Source: Microbacterium sp. MYb62 (GTDB lineage Bacteria > Actinomycetota > Actinomycetes > Actinomycetales > Microbacteriaceae). Taken from it: a stretch of 64,000 nt of DNA. A program made the position numbers and the translations under genes. Where the stretch lies: assembly GCF_002979475.1 (NCBI RefSeq), contig NZ_PCOY01000009.1:55108-119107 (forward strand), read 5' to 3'. The notes beneath the pieces are model-generated. The model worked only from the letters and a program-made list of their open reading frames with translations. It made no database searches and was not told where the DNA came from. Position 1 is the stretch's first letter; the number at the start of each line of letters is the position of its first letter. Shown here piece after piece: positions 24,205-31,464 of the stretch.

Positions 24205-24598
24205 TGTTGAGCATCGAGTTGACCTTCGTGCGCAGGGCGCGCTCGGTGCCGGCGGCGTAGTGATACTCGGCCTTGACGTTGTGCCATGCCTCGAGTTCGT
24301 TCTGCGCGTCAGTGTCGGCCATCGCGCGCGCGAAGGTCGCGGGGACGTTGTTGCGGCCGTAGTGGGCGAGCTGCGTCTGCTTCTTCGCGATGTAGGCGCG
24401 CTCGGCGTTGTAGCGGCGGGCGTTGATCTCGAGCATCACGTCGGGCAACTTCTCCATCAGCCCGACCGTTTCGCGGATGAAGTACTCCATCTCAGTCGGG
24501 TTGGTGGGCTGGTAGTCGAGCAGCTGCGCGCCCGCCTTGATGGCGAACGTCGCGGCTTCGGTCGTCATGACCTCGCCGGTCACGGGGTTCGTGTACAT
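24164..24598 (-). CDS. Recombination-module phage protein of unknown function
   Basis: A 144-residue helical protein directly after the RecT/Bet gene with a TGATG overlap and AAGGGG upstream. It contains MEYFIRETVGLMEKLPDVML and AERAYIAKKQTQLAHYGRNNV, mixed-charge helices without a known motif. Its tight coupling to the annealase suggests a partner in recombination or a regulator of it. Confidence 0.6.
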   Translation of the reverse strand: MYTNPVTGEVMTTEAATFAIKAGAQLLDYQPTNPTEMEYFIRETVGLMEKLPDVMLEINARRYNAERAYIAKKQTQLAHYGRNNVPATFARAMADTDAQNELEAWHNVKAEYHYAAGTERALRTKVNSMLNINRAIAAQFGAHR

Positions 24599-25374
24599 CA
24601 GCGGCGCCCCTTCTTGCGGCGCGCAGCACGGCGGTCGGCGCGGTTCTGCGGCGGCAGGTAATCCCGCGGCGCGGGCCGCTCGGCAGCCGCGGGCGCGGGC
24701 GCGGGCGCGGCTTCAGGTTCGGGCGTCGACGCGCTGGTGTGATCGAGCGCCCAGGCGGATTCGACGATCGCCTTGCGGCGGGCGCGCAGGGCGCGGTGAC
24801 GAGCGGTGCCGGCGGCGTTCGGGGTGAAGGCGCGTGCGGCGCGGGCATCCGTTTCGACCTGGTCGATCTGCTCGATGGTCTCGGCGGCGGCGATCTCCGC
24901 ATCCCAGTCGCGCGCGGCGGGCGCGTCCGCCGCTGCCTGCGGCGCGACGTCCGCGGGCAGGTCGCGTTCGTCGATCTCCTCCTCGATGCGGAGGTCGCCG
25001 AGAAGGTCACGGAACGTCTGCCGGAAGGCGACCATGCGCACGGTGCGGCCGAGGTGGCGCATCGGCGATCGGTCCCACTTCGCGGACCATTCCTCGGACG
25101 CGGCGGGGTATTGCTCGGACCAGCGGATCGTGACCGTTGTCGGGATCCGGACGCCCTTGCGGTGGACCTCGACGCGGGCGAACTCCGGGTGTGCGATCTC
25201 GACACGGATCGGGGATCCGTCGGCGGCGAACTCGATGGTCGGCGCCCACGCCTGCACCCAGGTCACGCCGTCGTCGGAGAACTCGACCGGCCCGGTGCCG
25301 TCCCACTCACCCGAGGCGTGCACGATGTGCTCGACCTCGCCGATGGTCTTCTTCTCGATGAGTTCAGTCGACAT
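24598..25374 (-). CDS. RecT/Bet-family single-strand annealing protein
   Basis: A 258-residue protein; ATG 25374 follows CCAGGAGG. The region from about 60 to 130, with VEVHRKGVRIPTTVTIRWSE followed by KWDRSPMRHLGRTVRMVAFRQTFRDLLG and EEEIDERD, matches the conserved C-terminal core of RecT/Bet proteins (W..sPmrhL.r....AfR.tF.dllG..). The C-terminus is an Ala/Pro linker ending in a basic NRADRRAARRKKGRR tail. It overlaps the exonuclease gene, the usual exo-annealase pair of phage recombination. Confidence 0.78.
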   Translation of the reverse strand: MSTELIEKKTIGEVEHIVHASGEWDGTGPVEFSDDGVTWVQAWAPTIEFAADGSPIRVEIAHPEFARVEVHRKGVRIPTTVTIRWSEQYPAASEEWSAKWDRSPMRHLGRTVRMVAFRQTFRDLLGDLRIEEEIDERDLPADVAPQAAADAPAARDWDAEIAAAETIEQIDQVETDARAARAFTPNAAGTARHRALRARRKAIVESAWALDHTSASTPEPEAAPAPAPAAAERPAPRDYLPPQNRADRRAARRKKGRR

Positions 25375-26350
25375 TCTCGACCTCCTGGAATCGCAGCGAC
25401 GGCGCCTTCGGCGTCGTCTTCGGGTAGTGCTTCTTCGCGGTCGCCTCGAGCACGGCGAGCTCCGTGCGCAGGCGCTGCGCTTCGGCGTGCGTTTCGGGGG
25501 CTTCGGTCTTCCACCTGGCCTCGTCGATCGACACGGTCGACGACGGGATGAGCTGGAAGCCGCCTGCCTCGCCCATGGCGATCGCGCCGAAGCGCGCGGC
25601 GTGCGGATAGTTCCCGGCGATCGCCTCCCGCAGTGCGGCGCTTGCGGTCTTCTCCGCGGCGGCCGCTTCGTCGAGAGCGCGCTTCGCGGGCGCCCACTCG
25701 TCGAGCGCCTTCTGCACGTCGGGGTGCAGGTCGTCGACGTCAGGGCATCCGGCGTCCCACCAAGCGAGGAACTGCTCGGCACGGTAGAGCAGGAACGCGA
25801 GCAGCTCGCGGTGCTCCTCGTCGTCCGGGAGGAACTGCCACTCGGCGCCGCCCATCGGAGGCATGTCGTCCTCGTCGCGCACCTCGGCGCCGTAGAGGGC
25901 GAGCTCCGCGCCGAGCACGAACCGCTGCAGCACGAGCTGCGCGCGATGATCCATCGGGAACGGGTCGCCCTTGTAGCCATGCTCGTGAGACTTCACCTCG
26001 ACGACGCAGAGCTTCCCGCGCAGTCGGCCCGTGGCGTCCGGGGTCGCACGGATCCGCTCGTTCTGCAGCGACGCCCAGAGTGCGCTGTTCGGGGTGACCT
26101 CGTCGAGGAAGTCATCGGCCTCCTCGATGAGGGCGGCCTCGCGCGCGGATCCGGCGCGGGTGGCCTTCGTGCCACCAAACGTCGAGCCGTTCATCTTCTG
26201 CTCGAGGATGCGTCGCCACGTCTTGATTCCGCCGCGGGCGATCGCCCAGATCTCGGATGCGGTCGGCCCTTGACCGCGCTCGAGCATCCACACGGCGCGG
26301 GGTGCGTCTTCGGGGACGACGAGGCGGGACGTCGTGATCTGCGGGGTCAT
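25364..26350 (-). CDS. Lambda-exonuclease/YqaJ-like recombination nuclease
   Basis: A 328-residue protein from ATG 26350 after GGGAGGGA. The PD-(D/E)XK core is visible: ERGQGPTASEIWAIARGGIK (family start), GSAREAALIEEADDFL with an acidic position, NERIRATPDA (catalytic Asp) and GKLCVVEVKSHEHGY (the E-x-K motif), then MDHRAQLVLQRFVLGAE, the conserved QLQ-type helix. It would resect double-strand ends 5'-3' and hand the strand to the annealase encoded next. Confidence 0.84.
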   Translation of the reverse strand: MTPQITTSRLVVPEDAPRAVWMLERGQGPTASEIWAIARGGIKTWRRILEQKMNGSTFGGTKATRAGSAREAALIEEADDFLDEVTPNSALWASLQNERIRATPDATGRLRGKLCVVEVKSHEHGYKGDPFPMDHRAQLVLQRFVLGAELALYGAEVRDEDDMPPMGGAEWQFLPDDEEHRELLAFLLYRAEQFLAWWDAGCPDVDDLHPDVQKALDEWAPAKRALDEAAAAEKTASAALREAIAGNYPHAARFGAIAMGEAGGFQLIPSSTVSIDEARWKTEAPETHAEAQRLRTELAVLEATAKKHYPKTTPKAPSLRFQEVENVD

Positions 26351-26352
26351 GG

Positions 26353-26640
26353 TCAGTCCCTCCCGGGGGTGAATGCGGCGACGAAGATCGCCAGGCTGAT
26401 GAGGACGCCGAGGTCGGCGCCGTTGATGATGGGATCCGCGGCCGGGACGCCGCAGACTGCGGCGAGCGCGAGGCCGGTGACCAGCAGCACCCAGCGCCAC
26501 GGGGCGAGCGGCCACATGCCGCGGCGCTCCGGGACGATCGGAGTCGTGCGGGTGATGACACTGACGTGCGTGCCCGCGGGGCGCGGAGTGAAGTCGTCCA
26601 CCGGGACGACGTTCTCGTCGGTATCCTGTGACTGAGGCAT
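26353..26640 (-). CDS. Small double-pass membrane protein
   Basis: A 95-residue protein with an acidic N-terminal half and two hydrophobic helices (WRWVLLVTGLALAAVCGV and GADLGVLISLAIFVAAF). Starts at ATG 26640 and ends three bases before the exonuclease start. Function unknown; several phages carry small membrane proteins in this region. Confidence 0.58.
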   Translation of the reverse strand: MPQSQDTDENVVPVDDFTPRPAGTHVSVITRTTPIVPERRGMWPLAPWRWVLLVTGLALAAVCGVPAADPIINGADLGVLISLAIFVAAFTPGRD

Positions 26641-26704
26641 GTGCTTGCCTTTCGTTCTCGGTGGGGCGTCCGTTGCAGCGGGCGCCCCGCTTTCGTGTGC
26701 GGGG

Positions 26705-27454
26705 TCAGTGGGTGAGTGCGCCGGCGCCGAGGCGGACGCGGAGGCGTTCGATGCCCTTCGGGGTGATGCGCACCTGCGGGGCTGCAGGCTTGAGATCGCC
26801 GGTGTCGCGGTCGCGGTACGGGGGCATCGCGCGGACCTTGAGGTATCCGGCGTCGACCGCCTTCGCGTACGGGGTCCACCGCTGCTTCTCGCCGCGGTAG
26901 ATCCAGCCGAGCTCGTGGAGTGTGTCGAACAGGCGCTGCGGGCCGGTCTCGATGCCCGCACGGGAGAGCATCGGGGCGACGTCGCGGACCGCGTAGTCGG
27001 TGCCGGCGTCGGCGATCTCTTCCCATGCCTCTGCCATCGGTGCGAGCACGGCGATCTGCTCGTCCTTGCGGGCGATGATCTCCTGCGCCTGGACAACGGC
27101 GCGCGCCATCAGCTGCTCGGGCGTCTCGGGCACGATGTAGGCGCCGGTCCGGCGGATCGACGGCAGTACCTCATGCGTCACCCAGCGGCGGAACTCGCGG
27201 ACCTTCGGCGATCGACTGATGAGCATCAGAGCGAACAGCCCGGCCTCGCTCACGATCGCCATCTGCTGGCGGCCACCAAGGGTGTCCACGGCCGCGGACG
27301 CCCTTTCGTCGCTGTCGAGCTGCGCGGTGGCGTCGCGGTACTTCGTGATACCGAGCACGTCGCACGCATCCTTCGCGACGAACCAGGGCTCGCCGTCGAG
27401 CACGACGGTGCGAACGGGCGCACCCTCGAAGTGGAATCCAGTGATGGCACTCAT
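26705..27454 (-). CDS. Phage antirepressor: BRO-N plus KilAC
   Basis: A 249-residue protein. Residues 1-105 are the BRO-N domain (RTVVLDGEPWFVAKDACDVL, then VSEAGLFALMLISRSPKVREF followed by RRWVTHEVLPSIRRTG), and residues 110-245 form a KilA-C/phage antirepressor domain (EIIARKDEQIAVLAPMAEAW, AVRDVAPMLSRAGIETG). Antirepressors bind DNA or the repressor to bring on the lytic state. It is coupled to the GIY-YIG-like gene by a four-base overlap and lies early in the leftward operon. Confidence 0.92.
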   Translation of the reverse strand: MSAITGFHFEGAPVRTVVLDGEPWFVAKDACDVLGITKYRDATAQLDSDERASAAVDTLGGRQQMAIVSEAGLFALMLISRSPKVREFRRWVTHEVLPSIRRTGAYIVPETPEQLMARAVVQAQEIIARKDEQIAVLAPMAEAWEEIADAGTDYAVRDVAPMLSRAGIETGPQRLFDTLHELGWIYRGEKQRWTPYAKAVDAGYLKVRAMPPYRDRDTGDLKPAAPQVRITPKGIERLRVRLGAGALTH

Positions 27455-27891
27455 CGCGCTCCCCCGAACAGCAGATTGGCGAACAGGTTCTTGACGCCCT
27501 CAGCGCGCGCGGCGTGCCACTCAGCGTCCGCGCGCTCGATCACGAGCGAACGCATCGCGGCGAGCACCACGTCGAAGTCGAGCGAGAGGTACTCGCTCCG
27601 GTTGCCATCGCCGCCGAGCGCGATCAACTCACGCTCATTGGCGCGGGCGTTCTCGCACGCCTCCGTGACCGCGATTCGTCCGAGTTCATGTCCGTGTGCG
27701 CGAGCAGCCCGAGCGTGTGCCTGGATGCGCTTGCGCGGCTGCTCGGTGATCCCGACCTTGACGCCGACGTTGCCGACCTCGATCACGTAGACGTGCTTCT
27801 CGACGCCTGCGAGTGGTGCAGCGCCGAGCGCCTCGATGTGATGCGTCATCGATCCGAAGTCCGCGAAGTTGAACACCTCGAGCGCGCTCAT
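27451..27891 (-). CDS. T5orf172/GIY-YIG-like protein
   Basis: A 146-residue protein. HVYVIEVGNVGVKVGITEQP followed by KRIQAHARAARAHG and ENARANERELIALGGDGNRSEYLSL follows the pattern of the T5orf172 branch of the GIY-YIG superfamily (Y, KxGxT, R, E, final EYL). This domain often accompanies BRO-N antirepressors, either fused or adjacent, as here. Nuclease action is uncertain because the classical Tyr motifs are altered. Confidence 0.68.
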   Translation of the reverse strand: MSALEVFNFADFGSMTHHIEALGAAPLAGVEKHVYVIEVGNVGVKVGITEQPRKRIQAHARAARAHGHELGRIAVTEACENARANERELIALGGDGNRSEYLSLDFDVVLAAMRSLVIERADAEWHAARAEGVKNLFANLLFGGAR

Positions 27892-28079
27892 GCCGGATCC
27901 GCCTCAAGGCGCGAGATACCGAAGGCGACGAAGCCGCAGAGCGCGGCGGCGGCGAGCGCACCGATCGCGAGGATCAGGAGCAGCAGCCCCCAGGGGGCGA
28001 GCACGCAGGCGACATAGACGAGCGTTACACCTACGGCGGCATACCCGACCGCGACCACCCACAGCATGAGGCTGAGCAC
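27888..28079 (-). CDS. Small hydrophobic membrane protein
   Basis: Two transmembrane helices with little else (WVVAVGYAAVGVTLVYVACV; LLLLILAIGALAAAALCGFV), ending in an acidic ISRLEADPA. The frame is open far upstream, but most of that overlaps the opposing gene at 28209. GTG 28079 is the best guess; no clear ribosome site is present, so the true N-terminus may be longer. It is the first gene of the leftward group after a divergent promoter region (28080-28208). Confidence 0.45.
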   Translation of the reverse strand: MLSLMLWVVAVGYAAVGVTLVYVACVLAPWGLLLLILAIGALAAAALCGFVAFGISRLEADPA

Positions 28080-28208
28080 AGACCGGGAGTATGAAGGCGC
28101 GTCCGGCGCGGGCGTTGCGAGAACCGCATCCGCGCCGGACGCTTCCCCTACGATCAGGTCAGAGACCCCGGACGGTAGGACGTCCGAGGCACCTTTCGAA
28201 GGAGAACC

Positions 28209-28586
28209 ATGAGCACTCTGACCGCTGACAGCAGCATCACCATCGATGGATTCACCATCACGGCCCCCGCGCCTGTGATCATGCTCTGGGAACGGGTGAT
28301 TGCCGCGGCCGGTAGTCGCGGAGAGACGATCTGGATTCGCACCGAGGACGGCAGCGAAGTGAAGAGCGTCCTCGTTCGCCCGAGTTCCGCCGTCATCTCC
28401 ACCCTCGCTCGTCCGGAACAGTCGGGCGATCTCTCGCTCGACAAGGCGACCAACAGCAATCTCGCTGCCCTCGTCGACCGCTACATCAAGCCGAACATCG
28501 GAGCCTGGGATCTTGCGAAGGCTCTCGGGATCGACGCTGAGATCCGCGCCAACCACGCGACGGAAAGCACGGCGGAGGACGCCTGA
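28209..28586 (+). CDS. Rightward prophage gene of unknown function (moron candidate)
   Basis: A 125-residue soluble protein with an excellent GAAGGAG site. N-terminal strands (SITIDGFTITAPAPVIMLWE), a central DGSEVKSVLVRPSSAV strand pair and helical C-terminus (GAWDLAKALGIDAEIRANHA). No family is recognised. TACGAT at 28148-28153 is a possible -10 with a leader of about 50 bases. It points against the surrounding leftward operon, so it probably has its own expression in the lysogen. Confidence 0.65.
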   Translation: MSTLTADSSITIDGFTITAPAPVIMLWERVIAAAGSRGETIWIRTEDGSEVKSVLVRPSSAVISTLARPEQSGDLSLDKATNSNLAALVDRYIKPNIGAWDLAKALGIDAEIRANHATESTAEDA

Positions 28587-28607
28587 AGTCGCCTTAGGCT
28601 CGGCGGT

Positions 28608-28748
28608 ATGGATATGACGCGGGAAGAACGAATCATGGCCGCGGCCATCATCATGCGGGACGCTGTCGAGGAGATGCTCGCTCATGAGGCCACCGCCTCA
28701 GGGTCGGTGACGCGCGTTGCGAGCCACGCGTCGAGATCGACCGGGTAG
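28608..28748 (+). CDS. 46-residue ORF with leaderless-type promoter
   Basis: MDMTREERIMAAAIIMRDAV begins a short helical acidic protein. TAGGCT stands seven bases before ATG 28608, the same -10/start arrangement as at other genes here. The 3' third overlaps the excisionase-like gene on the other strand. It may form a pair with the 28209 gene. Expression evidence is needed to accept it. Confidence 0.4.
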   Translation: MDMTREERIMAAAIIMRDAVEEMLAHEATASGSVTRVASHASRSTG

Positions 28749-28918
28749 AACACATTGAGAGCGCCCTGCTTGAACTTCTTCGGGCCTGTCTTGGCCGCGA
28801 GGTGATTTCGCAGAGTCTGGTAGGCGATCCCGCAGTACTTCGCAGCATCGCGAGTCGTGAGGACCGGACCGCGCCGAGCGCCGGAGTGAACAGGCGCGGC
28901 CTGCGTCGCGTCGCTCAT
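28682..28918 (-). CDS. Excisionase-like HTH protein
   Basis: A 78-residue protein; residues 20-65 (LTTRDAAKYCGIAYQTLRNH followed by LAAKTGPKKFKQG, VFYPVDLDAWLATR) match the HTH_17/MerR-like excisionase family. It is the second gene of the leftward early transcript, overlapping the Cro-like gene by four bases. Such proteins direct excision with the integrase encoded across the switch, or act as regulators. Confidence 0.75.
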   Translation of the reverse strand: MSDATQAAPVHSGARRGPVLTTRDAAKYCGIAYQTLRNHLAAKTGPKKFKQGALNVFYPVDLDAWLATRVTDPEAVAS

Positions 28919-29148
28919 GATGCGATCGCCTCCACGAAGAAGTCGTGCGGCAGCAGTGAGGAGGCGGGGACGCGAAGCGCTACCGCGATTCGACGCACTT
29001 CGCTAACCGTGAAGTCGGCCCCGCCTTCGAGCTTGCGGTTGAGGGTTGTGAGAGCAATCGCCGCCTTCCGCGATACCCATGAAGGGGTTCGCTCGGCGGC
29101 ATCCATTGCGGCCTTGATGAGCGATGCAACTTCCTGCGCGGTGTTCAT
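28915..29148 (-). CDS. Cro-like XRE-family protein
   Basis: A 77-residue HTH protein: AAERTPSWVSRKAAIALTTLNRKLEGGADF, then VSEVRRIAVALRVPASSLLP, the five-helix XRE pattern. ATG 29148 lies six bases after a TATGGT -10, so it is probably read from a leaderless mRNA; the longer frame to 29190 would run upstream of that promoter. It faces the repressor gene across an operator region and opens the leftward lytic operon, the position of Cro. Confidence 0.8.
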   Translation of the reverse strand: MNTAQEVASLIKAAMDAAERTPSWVSRKAAIALTTLNRKLEGGADFTVSEVRRIAVALRVPASSLLPHDFFVEAIAS

Positions 29149-29154
29149 ACGACG

Positions 29155-29184
29155 ACCATAGGTCTGCGTCCGAACACCTGTCAA
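29155..29184 (-). promoter_or_regulatory. Leftward early promoter
   Basis: TTGACA (29184-29179), 18-base spacer, TATGGT (29160-29155), then CGTCGT and ATG. This is the best-matched promoter in the window and would give a leaderless transcript. Confidence 0.78.
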
Positions 29185-29199
29185 CTCCAAGCGAAAACT

Positions 29200-29212
29200 A
29201 AAATCCCATTTT
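29200..29212. promoter_or_regulatory. Candidate repressor/Cro operator
   Basis: AAAATCCCATTTT is a perfect palindrome (5-bp arms) in the AT-rich gap between the two divergent promoters. It is a reasonable binding site for the repressor or Cro, but only one copy is seen. Confidence 0.4.
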
Positions 29213-29239
29213 GACTACTATGAGTGCCCAATGCGGTGA

Positions 29240-29245
29240 TATGGT
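29240..29245 (+). promoter_or_regulatory. Repressor promoter -10
   Basis: TATGGT followed by six bases and ATG 29252, a mirror of the leftward promoter. The nearest -35-like TTGACT is 23 bases upstream, too far for a standard spacer, so activation or a weak -35 is likely. Confidence 0.6.
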
Positions 29246-29251
29246 TCTCGC

Positions 29252-29590
29252 ATGGAGACCACCGGAGACGAGTTCAACGCCGCCGTAGCAGCGGAGCTTC
29301 GCGCCCAGCGCGGCCGTGTTCAGATCACAATCGACGCGCTTGTGCGCGAGACGCGACTGTCGAAGAGCGCCGTCCTGAACTACCTCAATGACAAGCGCGA
29401 CATCCCCATGCATGCGCTGTTCTCGCTCTGCCGCGCCCTCGGCATTTCGCCCGCAGAAGTGATCGACATCGCCGAGCGAGTCGTTGGATCCGCAAATGTC
29501 GCTGGTCGCCGAGATGATTACGGCCTCGTGGCCAACGACTCGATCAATGAGTTCCCCGATGGTCACGACACTGACTACGACCACGCATGA
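29252..29590 (+). CDS. XRE-family immunity repressor
   Basis: A 112-residue protein. Residues 8-75 form an XRE helix-turn-helix (FNAAVAAELRAQRGRVQITI, DALVRETRLSKSAVLNYLND, then HALFSLCRALGISPAEVIDI); the C-terminal 35 residues are polar and acidic. It is divergent from the Cro-like gene and upstream of the ImmA-type protease, so it probably keeps the lysogen and is removed or inactivated by that protease on induction. Leaderless start at ATG 29252. Confidence 0.84.
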   Translation: METTGDEFNAAVAAELRAQRGRVQITIDALVRETRLSKSAVLNYLNDKRDIPMHALFSLCRALGISPAEVIDIAERVVGSANVAGRRDDYGLVANDSINEFPDGHDTDYDHA

Positions 29591-29606
29591 CCGGAGGGGT
29601 CACACC

Positions 29607-29663
29607 ATGAACGAGAAGCATCTACGCACCATCCATCGCACCATCCCGATGGGTCTTCCCTGA
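29607..29663 (+). CDS. 18-residue leader micro-ORF before the ImmA gene
   Basis: ATG 29607 follows GGAGGGG and the frame reads MNEKHLRTIHRTIPMGLP, ending in TGA that overlaps the next ATG (TGATG). It probably couples translation of the protease, which lacks a clear site of its own. It is similar in design to the micro-ORF at 17510. Confidence 0.45.
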   Translation: MNEKHLRTIHRTIPMGLP

Positions 29664-30106
29664 TGCCGCTCGCTGCTTGGAACCTCGCCGCCGACCTTGG
29701 CCTCGAAGTCCGCGAAAAGCGTGGAGTCCACCGCAGCGGGTACGCGCCCGAGTCGAACCACATCGATCTGACGCCGGGGATGCGGGGACGCGTCCTGAAT
29801 GGCGTGATGCATCACGAGATCGGGCACCATGTTCTAGGCCATCTCCCGACGGACTTCGGTCCGATCCGCAAGCGCCAGGAACGCGACGCGAATCTCTGGG
29901 CCGTGCAGCGGCTCATCACCCCCGCTGCATACGCGGAGGCGGAGCGAGCTCGCGACGGACACATCACGTCGATGGCGATCGACCTCAACGTCCCGGACGA
30001 GTTCGTCGTGATCTATCGCAGCACACTCTTGCGCACGGACCTCGCAACCTATGTCCGTCCACGGATGGGCCTCGCGCAGTTCGCGCATCGGGTCGAGGCC
30101 GGCTGA
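29663..30106 (+). CDS. ImmA/IrrE-type metallopeptidase
   Basis: A 147-residue protease with HEIGH at residues 51-55 (the HExxH zinc motif) and a helical remainder, as in the COG2856 family. ICEBs1 ImmA and related phage proteins cleave the cognate XRE repressor after DNA damage. Here the gene follows that repressor and its stop overlaps the integrase start (TGATG), so induction and excision would be linked. The partner relation is inferred from context. Confidence 0.86.
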   Translation: MPLAAWNLAADLGLEVREKRGVHRSGYAPESNHIDLTPGMRGRVLNGVMHHEIGHHVLGHLPTDFGPIRKRQERDANLWAVQRLITPAAYAEAERARDGHITSMAIDLNVPDEFVVIYRSTLLRTDLATYVRPRMGLAQFAHRVEAG

Positions 30107-31269
30107 TGCCTCGCCCGCCGCTCGAGCTGGAGACCTGGGGGCGGATCCGCCGGGCGACCGTGAAGGGCAAGCCGACCGCGATCGCGTATTACCGCGACTC
30201 GGACGGGATCACTCGGCTGATGCAGCGCAGCGGCCGCACCGGCGCGGACGCCGAGCGCAATCTCGTCAAGGCGCTGAAGAAGCGGCTCGCGCCGGCGAGC
30301 GAGATCCTCACGCCCGACTCCCTCGTGAGCGACCTCGCGACGGCATGGCTGGACACGAAGACGCGTCTCGCCGAGGGATCAATTCGGATCTACATGAACG
30401 CGATCGAGAAGCACATCGCACCGGGCCTCGGTTCCGTGCGTCTGATCGAGGTGACCGTGCCACGTCTGGACCGGTTCATCACGTCGCTGACGAAATCGTC
30501 GGGCGCGGGGTCGGCGACGACGGCGCACGTCGTGCTCCGAGGAATGTTCACCCTCGCCGCCCGTCACGGCGCAGTACGGCCCAACCCGATGACCGACGTC
30601 CCCGCGCCCGAGAAGGCGAAGCGCGTCGCGAAGCGTGCCGCACCAAACCTCGACGTCGTGCGCTCGATGCGCGCACGCTTCGAGGAGTGGGACGCCGGCA
30701 CTGAACCGCGTCCCGAGGACGATCGCCGACGGCGGCGTCCGCGCGCGAGCGAGCTGCTCGACACCACCGACATGATCATCGGCAGCGGCATCCGCACCGG
30801 CGAGCTGCTCGCCCTGCAGTGGGATCAGCTCGACCTTGATGCGAAACGCGTCACGATCCGCCGGACGATCGCGCAGGACCGCGACGGGAAGTTCTTCGTG
30901 CAGGAGTTCACGAAGTCGGATGCCGGTTATCGCGAGTTGGAGCTTCCCGACCATGTCGTCGATATGCTGCTGCGCCGTCGCGTCGCGTCGTACTCGGCGT
31001 TCGTCTTCGCATCGAGCGTCGGCACGTTCCGCCATCCGAACAACTACCGCACCTCCTGGCGCGAGGCGCTGCGCGATACGCCCTGGAAGGGCACGACGCC
31101 GAAGAGCTTCCGCAAGACGGTCGCGACGGTGATGCGCGACGAGCTCGGCATCCAGGCCGCGAAGGAGCAGCTCGGCCACGAGGACGAGCGCACCACGCGC
31201 CTGCACTACGCCGACGAGGTGCACCGCGGCCCTGCTGCCGGACTTGTTCTGTCCAAGCTGTTCACCTGA
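30106..31269 (+). CDS. int: Tyrosine-recombinase integrase
   Basis: A 387-residue site-specific recombinase; ATG 30106 overlaps the protease stop, so the longer frame to 29677 is not used. N-terminal arm-binding domain (1-65), SAM-like core-binding domain (72-165) and catalytic domain (180-387) with Arg230 (SGIRTGELLAL), Arg336 in PKSFRKT, His358 (QLGHED) and Tyr368 (RLHYADE). The box II position normally occupied by His (HxxR) is Lys333 here. It ends 82 bases from tRNA-Thr, its likely attachment site. Confidence 0.94.
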   Translation: MPRPPLELETWGRIRRATVKGKPTAIAYYRDSDGITRLMQRSGRTGADAERNLVKALKKRLAPASEILTPDSLVSDLATAWLDTKTRLAEGSIRIYMNAIEKHIAPGLGSVRLIEVTVPRLDRFITSLTKSSGAGSATTAHVVLRGMFTLAARHGAVRPNPMTDVPAPEKAKRVAKRAAPNLDVVRSMRARFEEWDAGTEPRPEDDRRRRRPRASELLDTTDMIIGSGIRTGELLALQWDQLDLDAKRVTIRRTIAQDRDGKFFVQEFTKSDAGYRELELPDHVVDMLLRRRVASYSAFVFASSVGTFRHPNNYRTSWREALRDTPWKGTTPKSFRKTVATVMRDELGIQAAKEQLGHEDERTTRLHYADEVHRGPAAGLVLSKLFT

Positions 31270-31289
31270 AAACCATGGATAAACAACGA

Positions 31290-31328
31290 ATCGCCCCGAC
31301 TCCACGAAGGAGCCGGGGCGATTTTCTT
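31290..31328 (+). terminator. Integrase terminator
   Basis: A GC-rich 12-bp stem (CGCCCCGACTCC with its near complement) and a short loop followed by ATTTTCTTT. Confidence 0.85.
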
Positions 31329-31350
31329 TGTTCTGACCTGGTGTTTCTTG

Positions 31351-31395
31351 AGCCGACTACGGGACTCGAACCCGTAACCCCCGTATTACAAGTAC
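31351..31395. other. Probable prophage attachment site within tRNA-Thr
   Basis: The 3' half of the tRNA faces the prophage and the integrase gene; tyrosine integrases commonly use this part as the crossover site and restore the tRNA. The second copy would lie left of the window, so the exact core cannot be set. Confidence 0.5.
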
Positions 31396-31423
31396 GGTGC
31401 GCTACCAATTGCGCCAAGTCGGC
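31351..31423 (-). tRNA. tRNA-Thr (TGT anticodon)
   Basis: A complete 73-base cloverleaf: acceptor GCCGACT/AGTCGGC, D arm GCGC/GCGC, anticodon stem CCGTA/TACGG with loop CTTGTAA, T arm ACGGG-TTCGAGT-CCCGT. The anticodon is TGT. CCA is not encoded. It marks the prophage-chromosome border. Confidence 0.95.
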
Positions 31424-31464
31424 GGATGCCACCAGCTTAGCGATGGCATCGGGCCTGCTCCGAC

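Noticed and set aside
24598..25980. A 460-residue reading of the RecT/Bet frame
   Set aside because: The first 202 residues are out-of-frame Arg/Ser-rich sequence over the exonuclease gene; ATG 25374 has a strong ribosome site.
29677..31269. A 530-residue reading of the integrase frame
   Set aside because: The N-terminal extension lies over the ImmA-like gene in another frame; ATG 30106 with TGATG overlap is the natural start.
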